DNA from: an uncultured Bacilli bacterium
GTDB taxonomy: Bacteria > Bacillota_I > Bacilli_A > RFN20 > CAG-631
Length of the DNA: 64,000 nucleotides
NCBI GenBank assembly: GCA_934201705.1
Contig: CAKPXF010000009.1
Coordinates: 23,015-87,014, forward strand
Direction: 5' to 3'
Each line of letters starts with the position of its first letter. Within the stretch, counting starts at the first letter, position 1. The notes under the pieces are model-generated. The model searched no databases, was not told the origin of the DNA, and worked only from the letters and a program-made list of their open reading frames with translations. Position numbers and translations under genes: made by a program. Positions 35,789 to 43,745 of this stretch are shown one piece after another.

Positions 35789-36442
35789 TTATTTATTTTC
35801 TAAGACTTCATCTAGTGTTATTTGTTCATCGTGCTTTATATAAGTTGATACAGGATAGTATGTTTTTCTATGTACATCGCAAATACCAAATTCTTTTAAA
35901 TAGTTCATATGCTTTAATGTGCAATATCCTTTGTTTTGCTTAAAATTATATTGTGGGTATTTTTTATCGAGTTCAATCATAATATCATCACGGGTAACCT
36001 TAGCAATTATTGAAGCCGCTGCAATTGTAACAGATTTAGAATCTCCCTTTACGATTGCTTCAAGCGGAATCTTTTTATCAACATGAGGAAGTGGCATAGC
36101 ATCAGTTAAGATTGCTTCTATTTCAAGTGGCATTCTTTTTAAAGCTCTTTCCATTCCAAGTTGAGTTGCTGCATAAATATTATATTGATCAACTTCCTCT
36201 ACGCTTATTATTTCATAAGAATAATAAATAGCATCTCTTTTTATAACTTCAAGCAATTTTCTTCTTTTCTTATCAGTTAACTTTTTCGAATCATTTATTT
36301 CATAATTATCATAAAATGGTGGAAAAACACAAATGCCAATAACTAATGGTCCAGCAATTGGTCCACGGCCCGCTTCATCAAGGCCAACAACAACTTCCTT
36401 TCCACCCCACCAATATTGATTTTCATAATCAAAATTTGCCAT
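35789..36442 (-). CDS. rnhB: Ribonuclease HII
   Basis: This 217-residue enzyme removes single ribonucleotides and RNA from RNA-DNA hybrids. The catalytic DEDD set is seen: GLDEAGRGPIAGP (Asp, Glu), ILTDAMPLP (Asp) and a later Asp in AKVTRDDIM. The GRG motif and VKGDSKSVTIAAASIIAK are intact. It follows rbgA by 2 bases, the same order as in Bacillus. Confidence 0.95.
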   Translation of the reverse strand: MANFDYENQYWWGGKEVVVGLDEAGRGPIAGPLVIGICVFPPFYDNYEINDSKKLTDKKRRKLLEVIKRDAIYYSYEIISVEEVDQYNIYAATQLGMERALKRMPLEIEAILTDAMPLPHVDKKIPLEAIVKGDSKSVTIAAASIIAKVTRDDIMIELDKKYPQYNFKQNKGYCTLKHMNYLKEFGICDVHRKTYYPVSTYIKHDEQITLDEVLENK

Positions 36443-36444
36443 AA

Positions 36445-37311
36445 TTATTCCTCCAATCGATCAACAGTAATTTTTCCAATCCGTCCATTTTTAAAGTCAT
36501 TTAATATTAATGAGGCACTCCTTAAAATATCTACTTCATTATTTTTTAATAAATGCTTTTTTTCTATTGCGAATTGTTCCATATAAGAATCAAAATCACT
36601 ATATTCTATATGGTACTTCTCTAATAATAAATCATAATAGTTTTCCTTTAAAAAATCTAGTGCTATTTTAGATAATGATAAAGTTGGTAATATATCTTCT
36701 TTAATACATCCAATTAATGCCAGCTTAACTCCAACATTATTTGAAGATAAATTTGGCCATAAAATACCTGGCGTATCAAGTAAATCAAAGCCATCCCCAT
36801 GAACCCATTTTTGAGCCTTAGTAAATCCAGGTTTGTTCCCAACTGGTGCACTTTTTCTTCTGGTTAATAAATTAATTAAAGTTGATTTACCAACATTTGG
36901 AATACCAATAATCATAACTCTAATATTTCTAGGCTTTAAGCCTCGTTTTATATCTTTATCTATTATTGGTTTAGCAACTTCTTTTATTTTATTTGTTATT
37001 GGTTTTATTGAATCTTTATTGTTTAAATTAACAAAAACACAAGGTATAGTATTATCATCATAATACTTTTTAAATAAGTTTGATTGTTTATCATCAGCCA
37101 AATCTATTTTACTTAATACCTTCAAATAATACTTATTTGCCGACAATTCTTTGACAATAGGATTAATAGATGAAAATGGTGCTCTTGCATCTAGAAGCTC
37201 AATTACCATATCAACAAGGCTAAGCTTTTCTTTGATTTCTCTTATAGCTTTTGCCATATGACCGGGGAACCAGTTGATATTAGCTTTGTTTAAATTACCA
37301 TTATTCATCAT
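36445..37311 (-). CDS. rbgA: Ribosome biogenesis GTPase RbgA (YlqF)
   Basis: This protein of about 288 residues is a circularly permuted GTPase needed for late 50S assembly. In family order the motifs run G4 (SKIDLAD), G1 (GIPNVGKSTLIN), then G3 (DTPGILWP). The typical start NINWFPGHMAKA is present, and a C-terminal RNA-binding ANTAR-like tail follows. I chose the ATG at 37311 behind AAGGA; the ATG at 37320 has no room for a ribosome site. It lies between a pentapeptide gene and rnhB. Confidence 0.93.
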   Translation of the reverse strand: MMNNGNLNKANINWFPGHMAKAIREIKEKLSLVDMVIELLDARAPFSSINPIVKELSANKYYLKVLSKIDLADDKQSNLFKKYYDDNTIPCVFVNLNNKDSIKPITNKIKEVAKPIIDKDIKRGLKPRNIRVMIIGIPNVGKSTLINLLTRRKSAPVGNKPGFTKAQKWVHGDGFDLLDTPGILWPNLSSNNVGVKLALIGCIKEDILPTLSLSKIALDFLKENYYDLLLEKYHIEYSDFDSYMEQFAIEKKHLLKNNEVDILRSASLILNDFKNGRIGKITVDRLEE

Positions 37312-37330
37312 CTTCACCATCCTTTTTTAA

Positions 37331-37963
37331 TTAAATTTTAACATTAACGCCAAATAGTGCTACTATATTTTGGCATTGAAAAGCATCAATAGTAATTCCT
37401 TTTAATGACTTTAAATCAATTTGGATACATGTAATATTACAAGTAACAAAATCTAAGCTATCGAATTTTACTTGTAAAAATTCTGCTTTATAAAAATCCA
37501 CATTATTAAATAATACATCCTTCATTTCAGCATTTGTAAAAACTGCTTCAGTAAAATTAGATTCTATTAATTTTAAATTCTTTATTTTACTTTCATAAAA
37601 TGACATATACATAGCATTACAGCTATTTATTTCAACATCCTTTATATTACAATTTATAAAGCTTGTCCCAACCAATTTACAATTAATAAAGCAAACACGA
37701 TTTATAAATTGCCTGTCGAATTTTTGATTTTGCAAATTACAATTTTTAAAAACAACATCAATTAAGCATATTCGATCAAGTTTAATTTTACTAAAATCAA
37801 CATTTTCGAAAATGCAACTATCAAAAACTAAAGATTTTAAAGAAATAGATTCATCAATTTCATTATCCTTAATAATTACATTTATAAATTCTTCATTATC
37901 AATACATTCTTTAAATGATTTATTAATGCATCCATTAATTTTTGGCTTTATAAAATTCATCAT
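37331..37963 (-). CDS. Pentapeptide-repeat-like protein
   Basis: This 210-residue protein is built of pentapeptide-like units with a central Phe or Leu every five residues, for example CIFENVDFSKIKLD, CNLQNQKF, CKLVGTSFINCNIKD and NVDFYKAEFLQVKF, from about residue 45 to 190. Such proteins fold as a right-handed beta helix. Some protect DNA gyrase by mimicking DNA, but most have unknown roles. Its start overlaps the DUF3781 stop (ATGA). No signal peptide is seen. It lies in an otherwise conserved housekeeping string, which is unusual. Confidence 0.75.
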   Translation of the reverse strand: MMNFIKPKINGCINKSFKECIDNEEFINVIIKDNEIDESISLKSLVFDSCIFENVDFSKIKLDRICLIDVVFKNCNLQNQKFDRQFINRVCFINCKLVGTSFINCNIKDVEINSCNAMYMSFYESKIKNLKLIESNFTEAVFTNAEMKDVLFNNVDFYKAEFLQVKFDSLDFVTCNITCIQIDLKSLKGITIDAFQCQNIVALFGVNVKI

Positions 37964-38214
37964 ATCACCAGCTTTGATTTTTTCTTTGCTGTTATTATTG
38001 TAAAGGAATAAGAATTAATAGTAATAATTATATTATTATTTACACAATAATAATTCTTACCTTGCTTATAAATAAAGGTGTTTTCATTTAAAATATTTTT
38101 TTTTACATATGAAATAACATCATCTTTTAAATCAAGATTTTTTCTTATTCTTGCTACCCCAAGAGTAGTTGTATGGATTTTATCTATATTTTTAGTTAAT
38201 ATTTCCTTGTCCAT
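37960..38214 (-). CDS. DUF3781 family protein
   Basis: This 84-residue protein matches the general pattern of DUF3781 (KIHTTTLGVARIRKNLDL, then YKQGKNYYCVNNN). The function is unknown. It is encoded 1 base after the lepB stop and is coupled to the pentapeptide gene by a 4-base overlap ending in TGA. No membrane segment is visible. The pair may be a small accessory insertion into the ribosomal operon. Confidence 0.75.
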   Translation of the reverse strand: MDKEILTKNIDKIHTTTLGVARIRKNLDLKDDVISYVKKNILNENTFIYKQGKNYYCVNNNIIITINSYSFTIITAKKKSKLVI

Positions 38215-38215
38215 A

Positions 38216-38806
38216 TTAGCTATTTACTCCTTGCTTGAAGTAGTACCAATTTCTAGTTTTTATTGGACAAGAGCCATAGTCATCATTTCCACTACATTTT
38301 GAAGAGTTGACATCATATTCACAAACAGCAAAGCCGTTTTTAGCAACTATTTTACTTTTGTTTTCCACAACAGGTTGAATTGTACTACCTCTATTATCTC
38401 CAACTAACAAATACTCATCATCCTTTAAAGACCAATGTGTTTCATTAAAGTTACCAGTTCTTTTATTGAATGTAAAGGTTTGTTCAACTACCTCGCCATT
38501 GATTTTTAAAACATTATCTATCAATTCAACTTCTTGGTTTGGTAAGCCTAACACTCTTTTAATTATGTAACTATTATTATTTTTATATTCACCAGCCACA
38601 ACATCAAATAATTCAATTTTTGTATTAGCATGAACTTTTTGCATATAGCCCTTTGTTCCATCATTAATTGAAGGATTCATTGAATTACCATTAACTACTA
38701 CTTTCATAAAAGTTAATTTAAAAACAACTAAAAATGAGCATAGAACTATACTTAATACCAGTAAAATGTTTATAATAATATCTACAACCTTGTTTTTCTT
38801 TTTCAT
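38216..38806 (-). CDS. lepB: Signal peptidase I
   Basis: This protein of about 196 residues starts at the ATG at 38806 behind AGAGGAT; a longer upstream frame lacks a ribosome site and crosses the rplS terminator. One N-terminal membrane anchor (residues 8-30) is followed by the catalytic Ser in VVNGNSMNPSI and the Lys in YIIKRVLGLPNQEVE, then the conserved LVGDNRGSTI box. The enzyme cleaves Sec signal peptides outside the membrane. In related genomes lepB follows rplS, as here. Confidence 0.93.
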   Translation of the reverse strand: MKKKNKVVDIIINILLVLSIVLCSFLVVFKLTFMKVVVNGNSMNPSINDGTKGYMQKVHANTKIELFDVVAGEYKNNNSYIIKRVLGLPNQEVELIDNVLKINGEVVEQTFTFNKRTGNFNETHWSLKDDEYLLVGDNRGSTIQPVVENKSKIVAKNGFAVCEYDVNSSKCSGNDDYGSCPIKTRNWYYFKQGVNS

Positions 38807-38845
38807 AGCAAAATCCTCTTTAATATTATACAATTTTTGTAAAGA

Positions 38846-38872
38846 AAAAGGCAACATTGCTTGCTGCCTTTT
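38846..38872 (-). terminator. Terminator downstream of rplS
   Basis: AAAAGGCA (38846-38853) pairs with TGCCTTTT (38865-38872) around an 11-base loop and ends in T-rich sequence on the minus strand. It lies 24 bases past the rplS stop, so lepB probably needs its own promoter or read-through. Confidence 0.65.
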
Positions 38873-38895
38873 AGTCACATATTATTACTTATTTA

Positions 38896-39243
38896 TTAAA
38901 TCTTTTGAGTAACTTTTGAAGCTTTACCTTTACGACCACGTAAATAATAAAGTTTTGCTCTTCTTACTTTACCATGGCTAACAACTTTTATGTATGCTAC
39001 CATTGGACTATTGATTGGGAAAACTCTTTCAACGCCAACACCACTAGAAAGTTTTCTAACGATAAATGATTTTGAAACGCCAGTTCCCCTCATTTTAATA
39101 ACGATACCTTGGTAATCTTGAACTCTTGTTTTATTACCTTCGTTAATTCTAACACCAACTACTACTGTATCACCAATTTTAATCTCAGGAAGGTCATTAC
39201 GAATTTGAGATGCAGTGATTTCATTTACTAAATTCATATTCAT
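38896..39243 (-). CDS. rplS: Ribosomal protein L19
   Basis: This 115-residue bL19 protein is at the 30S/50S interface of the ribosome. Family blocks are seen: FPINSPMVAYIKV, HGKVRRAKLYYLRGRKGKA and VGVRINEGNKTRVQDYQGIV. It follows trmD with a gap of 132 bases that holds a structured leader. Gene order rimM-trmD-rplS is typical of Bacilli. Confidence 0.97.
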   Translation of the reverse strand: MNMNLVNEITASQIRNDLPEIKIGDTVVVGVRINEGNKTRVQDYQGIVIKMRGTGVSKSFIVRKLSSGVGVERVFPINSPMVAYIKVVSHGKVRRAKLYYLRGRKGKASKVTQKI

Positions 39244-39254
39244 AGTATTTATTT

Positions 39255-39335
39255 CTCCTTTTTCACATTTTTTTACAAGTTGCTCATAAGCGTGACTAGT
39301 TCTTAGCGGAGCATCAGGTTTGCATTACGCTTTAT
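39255..39335 (-). promoter_or_regulatory. Structured leader of rplS, possible L19 leader
   Basis: On the minus strand the trmD-rplS gap contains AAGCGT (39332-39327) pairing with ACGCTT (39293-39288) around a 33-nt loop region with further short pairs, ahead of the rplS ribosome site. Firmicutes rplS genes often carry an autoregulatory L19 leader in this place. The match here is based on position and pairing only. Confidence 0.45.
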
Positions 39336-39375
39336 TATTATAGCAAATTACTTATTATTATTCAATAATAAATTT

Positions 39376-40137
39376 TTACCTTGTAAACTTTTTAGCCTTA
39401 TCTATCGCATTTTTTATATTTGTATCATCTTGTAATTCATTAAACCATTTTTTTTCTTGTTTATTAAACGAATCAATATTTATTAATTCTGGTCTATTAG
39501 ATAAAGTCTTCTTTATACTTTCTTTAAAACGATACTCCTTTATTGCTTTATGATTGCCTGAAAATAAAATATTTGGAACCTCAAAATTTTCAAAAATTCT
39601 TGGTTCTGTATATTGTGGATATTCAAGCAAATTGTTTTCAAATGATTCCTCCACTATAGAATCATTTTTTATAGCTCCATCTAAAAGTCTTATAATTGAA
39701 TCAGCTATTATCATTGAAGGAATTTCTCCACCTGTTAAAATATAATCACCTACTGATATTTCCTCATCGACATAATTTAGTATTCTATCATCTATTCCTT
39801 CATAATGGCCACAAATTAATATAATATGTTTATATTTTGCTAAAGAATGAGCAATTGTTTGCTTATATAGTTTTCCTTTTGCTGAAAGTAAAATCACATG
39901 GCTATCATTAGTTTTAATTTTCTTTAAGCAATCAACAATTGGCTGAAGTTTTATAATCATTCCAGCTCCCCCTCCATATGGAGGTTGATCTACTCTTTTT
40001 AATTTATCATTTGAATAATCTCGATAATTAATGACTTCCATATCTACTATTTTTTTTTCGATTGCTCTTTTTATAATTGATGTATTAGTAAATCCATCAA
40101 ATTGCTCTTTAAATAAAGTTAAAATAGTAATTTTCAT
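39376..40137 (-). CDS. trmD: tRNA (guanine-N1)-methyltransferase
   Basis: This 253-residue SpoU-TrmD class enzyme methylates G37 of tRNAs with S-adenosylmethionine and prevents frameshifting. The trefoil knot motifs are clear: QPPYGGGAGMIIK, ICGHYEGIDDRI and VGDYILTGGE. The start codon overlaps the rimM stop by one base. Length is usual. Confidence 0.97.
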   Translation of the reverse strand: MKITILTLFKEQFDGFTNTSIIKRAIEKKIVDMEVINYRDYSNDKLKRVDQPPYGGGAGMIIKLQPIVDCLKKIKTNDSHVILLSAKGKLYKQTIAHSLAKYKHIILICGHYEGIDDRILNYVDEEISVGDYILTGGEIPSMIIADSIIRLLDGAIKNDSIVEESFENNLLEYPQYTEPRIFENFEVPNILFSGNHKAIKEYRFKESIKKTLSNRPELINIDSFNKQEKKWFNELQDDTNIKNAIDKAKKFTR

Positions 40138-40643
40138 TAATCAAGCATTCCTTCAATTGGTAAAATATCAATTCTTTTATTTAAAATATCAACAATTTTA
40201 ATAAATCTTTGCACAAATGGATATAGTAAATCCTTTTTACCATCTCGTTTTATTCTTAATATTAAATTAGAATTAGCATTTATTAAATCTGTTACCTCTC
40301 CAATTAAGACATTATTATGAAACACTTTACAATGATATAAATCAGCAAAATAGTATTCATTTTCTTTTAATTCATCTGTTGGCTTTTCAATAACAATTTG
40401 CCAGCCTTTATATTTTAAAGCATCCTCAGGATTAGTAATTTTGTCTAATAATAAAATATCTACATCTTTGCCTTTTCTATAATTTAAAATTTCAAAATCT
40501 TCTTCTTTTTGATTAATAGGATTAATTAGTTTTACTACATTTCCCTTTTTATATCTTTTACTTGCAAAGTCTGTGCATGATTTTACTTTAATATCGCCTT
40601 TAATGCCAAACGAGCCAACAACAATTCCTAAAATAACGTTCAT
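40137..40643 (-). CDS. rimM: Ribosome maturation factor RimM
   Basis: This protein of about 168 residues starts at the ATG at 40643 behind TAGGAGG; a longer upstream frame is not supported. The N-terminal RimM domain (ILGIVVGSFGIKGDIKVK) and the C-terminal PRC barrel (ADLYHCKVFHNNVLIGEV, ILPIEGML) are present. RimM assists 30S head assembly and binds protein S19. It overlaps trmD and lies after khpA. Confidence 0.95.
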   Translation of the reverse strand: MNVILGIVVGSFGIKGDIKVKSCTDFASKRYKKGNVVKLINPINQKEEDFEILNYRKGKDVDILLLDKITNPEDALKYKGWQIVIEKPTDELKENEYYFADLYHCKVFHNNVLIGEVTDLINANSNLILRIKRDGKKDLLYPFVQRFIKIVDILNKRIDILPIEGMLD

Positions 40644-40701
40644 ATTGTACCTCCTAGTTATATTATTAAAAGATAAAAAATAGATGATAAACATCACCTA
40701 T

Positions 40702-40947
40702 TTATTCATCATATGATTCAAATTTAACTCTTACATGAGTATTGTTAAGACGTGACTTAATAGACACAACTTTACGAATTGAATTAGCAACACTTCCGCC
40801 TTTACCAATCAATCTTGCTGTATCTTCTTTATCAGTAATAACAATTATTTCTGCAGGTTCATTTTCAACTGCTGGAACAGTTTTAATCATAAGAGCTTCC
40901 TTGTTAGAAATCATTGGTTCAACAATTGCTCTAACTAAATCTTCCAT
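40702..40947 (-). CDS. khpA: KH-domain RNA-binding protein KhpA (YlqC)
   Basis: This 81-residue protein has a single KH domain with the GxxG loop in LIGKGGSVANSIRKV. It binds RNA, with a partner KhpB, and affects cell size and sRNA action in Gram-positive bacteria. It sits 2 bases after rpsP, the standard place in Bacilli. Confidence 0.95.
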   Translation of the reverse strand: MEDLVRAIVEPMISNKEALMIKTVPAVENEPAEIIVITDKEDTARLIGKGGSVANSIRKVVSIKSRLNNTHVRVKFESYDE

Positions 40948-40949
40948 GA

Positions 40950-41228
40950 TTATTCACCTTTCTTATGAGTTTCTTCGTGAATTCTCTTTAATACGCCAGC
41001 ATTTGATAGGAAAGTCTTAACTGTATCAGATGGTTGTGCACCTTTCTTAATCCATTCATAAGCTTTATCTGCATCAATTTTAACAGTTGCAGGAGAAGTT
41101 GTTGGATCATAATATCCTAAGATTTCGATAAAACGACCATCACGTGGATAACGTGAATCTGCAACTACAATTCTATATGAAGCTAATTTATGACGACCAT
41201 TTCTTTGCATTCTAATTTTTACTGCCAT
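40950..41228 (-). CDS. rpsP: Ribosomal protein S16
   Basis: This 92-residue bS16 protein belongs to the small ribosomal subunit. The typical N-terminus KIRMQRNGRHKLASYRIVVA and the block RDGRFIEILGYYDP are clear. It is the first gene of the rpsP-khpA-rimM-trmD string. GGAGG lies just upstream of the ATG at 41228. Confidence 0.97.
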   Translation of the reverse strand: MAVKIRMQRNGRHKLASYRIVVADSRYPRDGRFIEILGYYDPTTSPATVKIDADKAYEWIKKGAQPSDTVKTFLSNAGVLKRIHEETHKKGE

Positions 41229-41259
41229 TTTTAGTTCCTCCTTGTTTGATTACGTTATA

Positions 41260-41288
41260 ATTTTAATACTTTTATATTTGTATGTCAA
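41260..41288 (-). promoter_or_regulatory. Promoter of the rpsP operon
   Basis: On the minus strand a consensus TTGACA (41283-41288) is followed after 17 bases by TAAAAT (41260-41265), about 32 bases ahead of the rpsP start. Confidence 0.75.
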
Positions 41289-41308
41289 GTGTTTTTACTT
41301 TACATGTC

Positions 41309-41341
41309 AAAAAAAAAGAAAAGGAAGTTTAAGCTTCCTTT
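41309..41341 (-). terminator. Terminator of acpP
   Basis: AAAGGAAG and CTTCCTTT form an 8-bp stem with a 6-base loop, followed on the minus strand by a long T tract. It lies just after the acpP stop. Confidence 0.85.
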
Positions 41342-41344
41342 GTA

Positions 41345-41572
41345 TTATTTAGTTTTTTCTTCAACAAATCTAACGATATCGCCAACTGTATGAAGATTAT
41401 TTAAATCAGAATCACCAACGCTAATATTGAATTCTTCTTCAAGTTCCATAATTACTTGCATAACAGAAAGAGAATCAGCCTCTAAATCTTCAACAATATT
41501 TGCATCCATAGTAATTCTATCTTCACTAACATCTAGTTGTTCAGCTAAAATCTTTTTAACCTTTTCAAACAT
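41345..41572 (-). CDS. acpP: Acyl carrier protein
   Basis: This 75-residue acidic protein carries fatty-acid intermediates on a phosphopantetheine arm. The attachment Ser is in LEADSLSVMQVIMELEEEF, the classic DSL box. The start is the ATG at 41572 with GGAGG eleven bases upstream; an in-frame GTG lies on the ribosome site. It follows recG by 67 bases. Neighbouring plsX and fabD genes are not seen here. Confidence 0.96.
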   Translation of the reverse strand: MFEKVKKILAEQLDVSEDRITMDANIVEDLEADSLSVMQVIMELEEEFNISVGDSDLNNLHTVGDIVRFVEEKTK

Positions 41573-41639
41573 ATTAAATATTACCTCCACGATTTTTCCA
41601 ACATTATTCTATAATACATACAATAATTTGTCAAATAAA

Positions 41640-43640
41640 CTAGTCAACAAAATTAATAGATTTGTTGATAATGTCACTTATGTGACTAATATAGTCCTCA
41701 AAATTATCTTCGTTATTTAAAATATAAAAAGCATCCTTACTAGCCACCTTTAATATGTTATAATCATCTATTAAATTAGCAATTGTAAAAGGTGATTTTC
41801 CAGATTGAGCTATACCTAGCATATCACCAGCTCCTCTTCTTTTTAAATCATATTCTGATATTAAAAATCCATCATTTGTTGATGAAATAAACTTTAAGCG
41901 TTCACTTACATCCATATCCATTGATGCTGATAAAAAATAACAATATCCTGTAGTGCCATCTCTTGCTATTCTCCCTCTTAATTGGTGGAGTTGGGCCAAG
42001 CCAAACCTCTCTGCATTATAAATAATCATCATGTTAGCATTCTTAATGCTAATTCCAACCTCGATAATAGTTGTTGAAATTAAAACCTGCATATCGCTAT
42101 TTTTAAATTCATCCATAATTTTATTTTTTTCATCGCTTGAAAGTTTCCCATGTATCATTCCAATTTTTATATTCTTAAACATTTTTTGCCATTTTAAAAA
42201 TATTTCTTGAACATTAAAAATTTCTAAATTTGATTCTTCAATACATGGGCAAACAACATAAATTTTTTGCTTACTTTTCAAATAACTTAAGATAAATTCC
42301 TTTTCACTTTTAATTGAATCATCATCAATATATTTTGATATTATTTTTCTATTTGAATATGGGTATGATTTTATTGTTGAAACATCCATGTCCATATAAA
42401 TAGTACTAGCTAAGGTCCTAGGAATTGGAGTCGCTGACATATATAATACATCTAAGGATTCACCCTTATTTTTTAAAGATTCTCTTTGCTTTACACCAAA
42501 GCGATGCTGCTCATCTATTATTGCAAGTCCTAAATTATTAAAGGTTACATCGTCTTGAATTAAAGAATGCGTTCCAACAATTATATCTATTTCATTATTT
42601 TTTAATTTATTTATTACATCTTTTTTTTCACTTGCTGGCATGTTTGAAACAAGAAGAGCAACTCTTATGTCACTATTTTTTAAAAAAGAAAGAAATGATT
42701 CATAATGCTGACGTGCCAAAATATCTGTTGGAGCCATTATTACGCCTTGATATGAGGATGTATAATTAGCAACTAAGGCTATTAAAGCAACTATGGTTTT
42801 TCCACTTCCAACATCACCTTGAAGTAAGCGGTACATACTTCTTTTGCTTTCCATGTCTTTAAAGATTTCAGCAACAACATTTATTTGATCTTTGCTTAAT
42901 TTAAATGGTAATGAAAAGATAAATTCTTTAACCTTAAAATAATTAATTATTTTAGAATGCTTTTTTAATAAAGAATCATTGTATTTTCTTTTTAAAGCAC
43001 CAATCATAGTAAAGTTTAATAATTCTTCATATTTTAAATACCTTTTAGCTTGTGTTAGTTCATTTTCATCACTTGGATTATGAATAAATGACAAAGCATC
43101 CTTTAAAGAAACTAACTTATATTTTTCTTTAAAGCAAGTTGGTAAATACTCTCTTATTAAGTTATTTTCTAAAGCAAACTTATAAGCATATTTAACAAAT
43201 AAACTGTAAGTATAATCTTTAATTCCACTAGGCAAAGAATAAACTGGAGTTATTTTTTCACTTCCATTTAATGTTCCTACAAAAAATGATGACACACTAA
43301 TTTCATTATAAAAAGCATTATATTTTCCTAAAACTACAATTGAAGAATTATCCTTTAAATATTTATTTGCAAACTTATTAAACATAGAAACTTTTACTTC
43401 GCTAGTTTTAGTTTTTATTACAAACGATGTTTTTACTCTATTGTTAAAATGCTCAACCTTTATTTTAGAAATAATAAAGCCCTCAACACATACCTTTTGA
43501 TTGTGTAATGACATAGAAAGAACTTCATCCTTATAAATATCATATCTATAAGGATAATATCTTAAAATATCTTCAATTGATGAAAAGTTCATCTTATTAA
43601 CTATTTCTTGTCTCGTTGTTGTTAATTTTATTTTTTCCAT
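41640..43640 (-). CDS. recG: ATP-dependent DNA helicase RecG
   Basis: This 666-residue helicase remodels stalled replication forks and Holliday junctions. It has an N-terminal wedge/OB domain (about 1-200), then the helicase core: Walker A GDVGSGKTIVA, DEQHRFGVKQR (motif II), MSATPIPRT (motif III) and QLRGRIARDGTTGYCYFL (motif VI). Length and motif order match the family. A terminator separates it from fakA, and it runs towards acpP. Confidence 0.96.
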   Translation of the reverse strand: MEKIKLTTTRQEIVNKMNFSSIEDILRYYPYRYDIYKDEVLSMSLHNQKVCVEGFIISKIKVEHFNNRVKTSFVIKTKTSEVKVSMFNKFANKYLKDNSSIVVLGKYNAFYNEISVSSFFVGTLNGSEKITPVYSLPSGIKDYTYSLFVKYAYKFALENNLIREYLPTCFKEKYKLVSLKDALSFIHNPSDENELTQAKRYLKYEELLNFTMIGALKRKYNDSLLKKHSKIINYFKVKEFIFSLPFKLSKDQINVVAEIFKDMESKRSMYRLLQGDVGSGKTIVALIALVANYTSSYQGVIMAPTDILARQHYESFLSFLKNSDIRVALLVSNMPASEKKDVINKLKNNEIDIIVGTHSLIQDDVTFNNLGLAIIDEQHRFGVKQRESLKNKGESLDVLYMSATPIPRTLASTIYMDMDVSTIKSYPYSNRKIISKYIDDDSIKSEKEFILSYLKSKQKIYVVCPCIEESNLEIFNVQEIFLKWQKMFKNIKIGMIHGKLSSDEKNKIMDEFKNSDMQVLISTTIIEVGISIKNANMMIIYNAERFGLAQLHQLRGRIARDGTTGYCYFLSASMDMDVSERLKFISSTNDGFLISEYDLKRRGAGDMLGIAQSGKSPFTIANLIDDYNILKVASKDAFYILNNEDNFEDYISHISDIINKSINFVD

Positions 43641-43702
43641 AAAGCATTCACCTAATTATAATATACAATATTTTTTGATTTTTTCCAAAAATTAAATAAA
43701 AA

Positions 43703-43721
43703 AAAGCCGAATTTCGGCTTT
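43703..43721 (-). terminator. Terminator of fakA
   Basis: AAAGCCGA and TCGGCTTT form an 8-bp stem with a 3-base loop followed on the minus strand by T-rich sequence, 25 bases past the fakA stop. Confidence 0.85.
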
Positions 43722-43745
43722 AATCATTTAAGTTTAATATTTTTA

